Assembly (NCBI GenBank): GCA_025964055.1
Contig: JAOPZP010000016.1
Coordinates: forward strand, 1-5,151
DNA: 5,151 nucleotides
Direction of reading: 5' to 3'
Origin: Conexibacter sp.
GTDB lineage: Bacteria; Actinomycetota; Thermoleophilia; Solirubrobacterales; Solirubrobacteraceae
Each line of letters begins with the position of its first letter. The stretch's first letter is position 1. Below, piece after piece: positions 4,307-5,151 of this stretch. The position numbers and the translations under genes were made by a program. The notes beneath the pieces were generated by a model. That model ran no database searches. It was not told the DNA's origin and saw only the letters and a list, made by a program, of their open reading frames with translations.

Positions 4307-5151
4307 ATGCGGAAGACGGAGGCGGTGGAGACCGCCGAGCACGACACGACGGAGGCCACGGGCGGCGGCTCGGAGGTCGTGCTGGACCGCTACCGGCTCA
4401 TCCGCCGGTTGGGCGGCGGCGGCTTCGGCGTGGTCTGGCTGGCGCACGACCTCAAGCTCGATCGCACCGTCGCGGTCAAGCGCATCCCGGCGCCCGACGC
4501 CGACACCGCGCGCCGGGCCCAGCGCGAGGCCGTGGCCGCCGCGCGCCTGCAGCATCCCGCGATCGTCGCGCTGCACGAGGCGGGCTCCGACGAGGAGAAC
4601 GTCTACCTGGTCTCCGAGCTGGTCCGTGGGGCGACGTTCGCGCGGCTGCTGCAGGAGGGCGCGCTGTCGGACCGCGACGTGGTCGAGATCGGCGTCGCGC
4701 TGTGCGACGCGCTGGCCCACGCGCACCAGCGGGGCGTCATCCACCGCGACGTCAAGCCGCTGAACATCCTGATCCCCGACGCCGTCGAACCGGCCCACCC
4801 ACGCGGCGCCCCCGCCAAGCTCACGGACTTCGGGGTGGCGCGGATCGCCGGCGACGACGCGCTGACGCGCACGGGCGACGTCGTGGGGACGCTCGCCTAC
4901 ATGGCGCCCGAGCAGGCCGAGGGCGCCGACGTGGGCGTCGAGGCCGACCTCTACGCGCTCGCGCTGTGCATCTACGAGGGGCTGTCGGGCGTCAACCCGG
5001 TGCGCGCTCGGGGAGCGGGGGCGACGGCGCGCCGCGTGGGGCAGCGCCTGCCGCCGCTGGGCCGGCTGCGCCGCGACCTGCCGCTGGAGCTCTGCGAGGC
5101 GCTGGACACCGCGGTGTGGCCGCATCCCGACGACCGCGGCACGATCGCCGA
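4307..5151 (+). CDS. Hanks-type serine/threonine protein kinase, N-terminal part (cut by window end)
   Basis: The visible 281 codons cover nearly the whole kinase domain, which transfers phosphate from ATP to Ser/Thr of target proteins. After about 26 acidic, Thr-rich residues the domain starts at LDRYRLIRRLG. Motifs: glycine loop GGGGFG at 36-41, VAVK with the ATP lysine K58, helix C glutamate probably E74, HRDVKPLN at 146-153 with catalytic D148 and N153, DFG at 174-176, activation loop with Thr at 187, 189 and 195, and APEQ at 200-203. All catalytic residues are present, so the enzyme should be active. The lower lobe after residue 214 is less typical (ADLYALALCIYEGLSGVNP). The ATG at 4307 has no clear Shine-Dalgarno sequence; a GTG at 4325 is an alternative. 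Any transmembrane or PASTA part would lie beyond the window, so the subfamily cannot be given. It is transcribed away from the CARDB membrane protein gene. Confidence 0.95.
   Translation, partial: MRKTEAVETAEHDTTEATGGGSEVVLDRYRLIRRLGGGGFGVVWLAHDLKLDRTVAVKRIPAPDADTARRAQREAVAAARLQHPAIVALHEAGSDEENVYLVSELVRGATFARLLQEGALSDRDVVEIGVALCDALAHAHQRGVIHRDVKPLNILIPDAVEPAHPRGAPAKLTDFGVARIAGDDALTRTGDVVGTLAYMAPEQAEGADVGVEADLYALALCIYEGLSGVNPVRARGAGATARRVGQRLPPLGRLRRDLPLELCEALDTAVWPHPDDRGTIA

Noticed and set aside
2649..4307. Long open frame (552 codons) on the + strand
   Set aside because: It lies opposite the CARDB and DUF4446 genes, its protein is rich in Arg, Gly, Ala, His and Val without any domain, and it is an effect of GC-rich codon use on the other strand.
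4037..5125. Open frame of 362 codons on the minus strand
   Set aside because: It lies opposite the kinase gene, whose motifs are unmistakable, and crosses the divergent promoter region.
1..5151. CRISPR array, insertion sequence, prophage or integration site
   Set aside because: No regularly spaced repeats, transposase, integrase or tRNA-type attachment site was seen.

Overview
The window is strongly GC-rich, with G or C in most third codon positions. It carries an actinobacterial-type gene set: a gyrase A with an acidic tail, a short HNH protein of the 'LVLNASYEP' type, PheA, a DUF4446 protein and a Hanks-type kinase. I infer a high-GC actinobacterium, possibly of the Thermoleophilia/Solirubrobacterales kind. 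This rests on gene content and composition only. Because gyrA often lies in the dnaA-dnaN-recF-gyrB-gyrA cluster, the region may be near oriC, but that is not visible here.

Layout. Bases 1-702 (+) are the 3' end of gyrA: the last blades of the DNA-wrapping C-terminal domain plus a 63-residue acidic tail. Bases 703-1055 hold no convincing protein gene but are not empty. They contain a possible promoter, a 16-base Shine-Dalgarno-like sequence that can pair with the whole 3' tail of 16S rRNA, a stretch with several compatible or competing RNA helices, and a 17-bp terminator hairpin. I interpret this as a candidate structured RNA or leader-peptide unit on the + strand, and it is the most interesting part of the window.

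Bases 1056-4205 are all on the minus strand. Read in transcription order they are: a single-pass membrane protein with a C-terminal CARDB-like domain (4205-3090), a DUF4446 membrane-anchored protein (3068-2544), prephenate dehydratase pheA (2547-1687) and an HNH endonuclease-family protein (1631-1056). The gaps are 21 bases, a 4-base ATGA overlap, and 55 bases, so they could form one operon. This operon converges on the + strand RNA candidate at the terminator hairpin.

Bases 4206-4306 are a short divergent promoter region with a 13-base inverted repeat. From 4307 (+) runs a Hanks-type Ser/Thr protein kinase that is cut by the window end.

Functionally the genes are a mix. PheA makes phenylpyruvate for phenylalanine synthesis, gyrase controls supercoiling, and the two membrane proteins have no assigned role. 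Nothing shows that the kinase acts on its neighbours.
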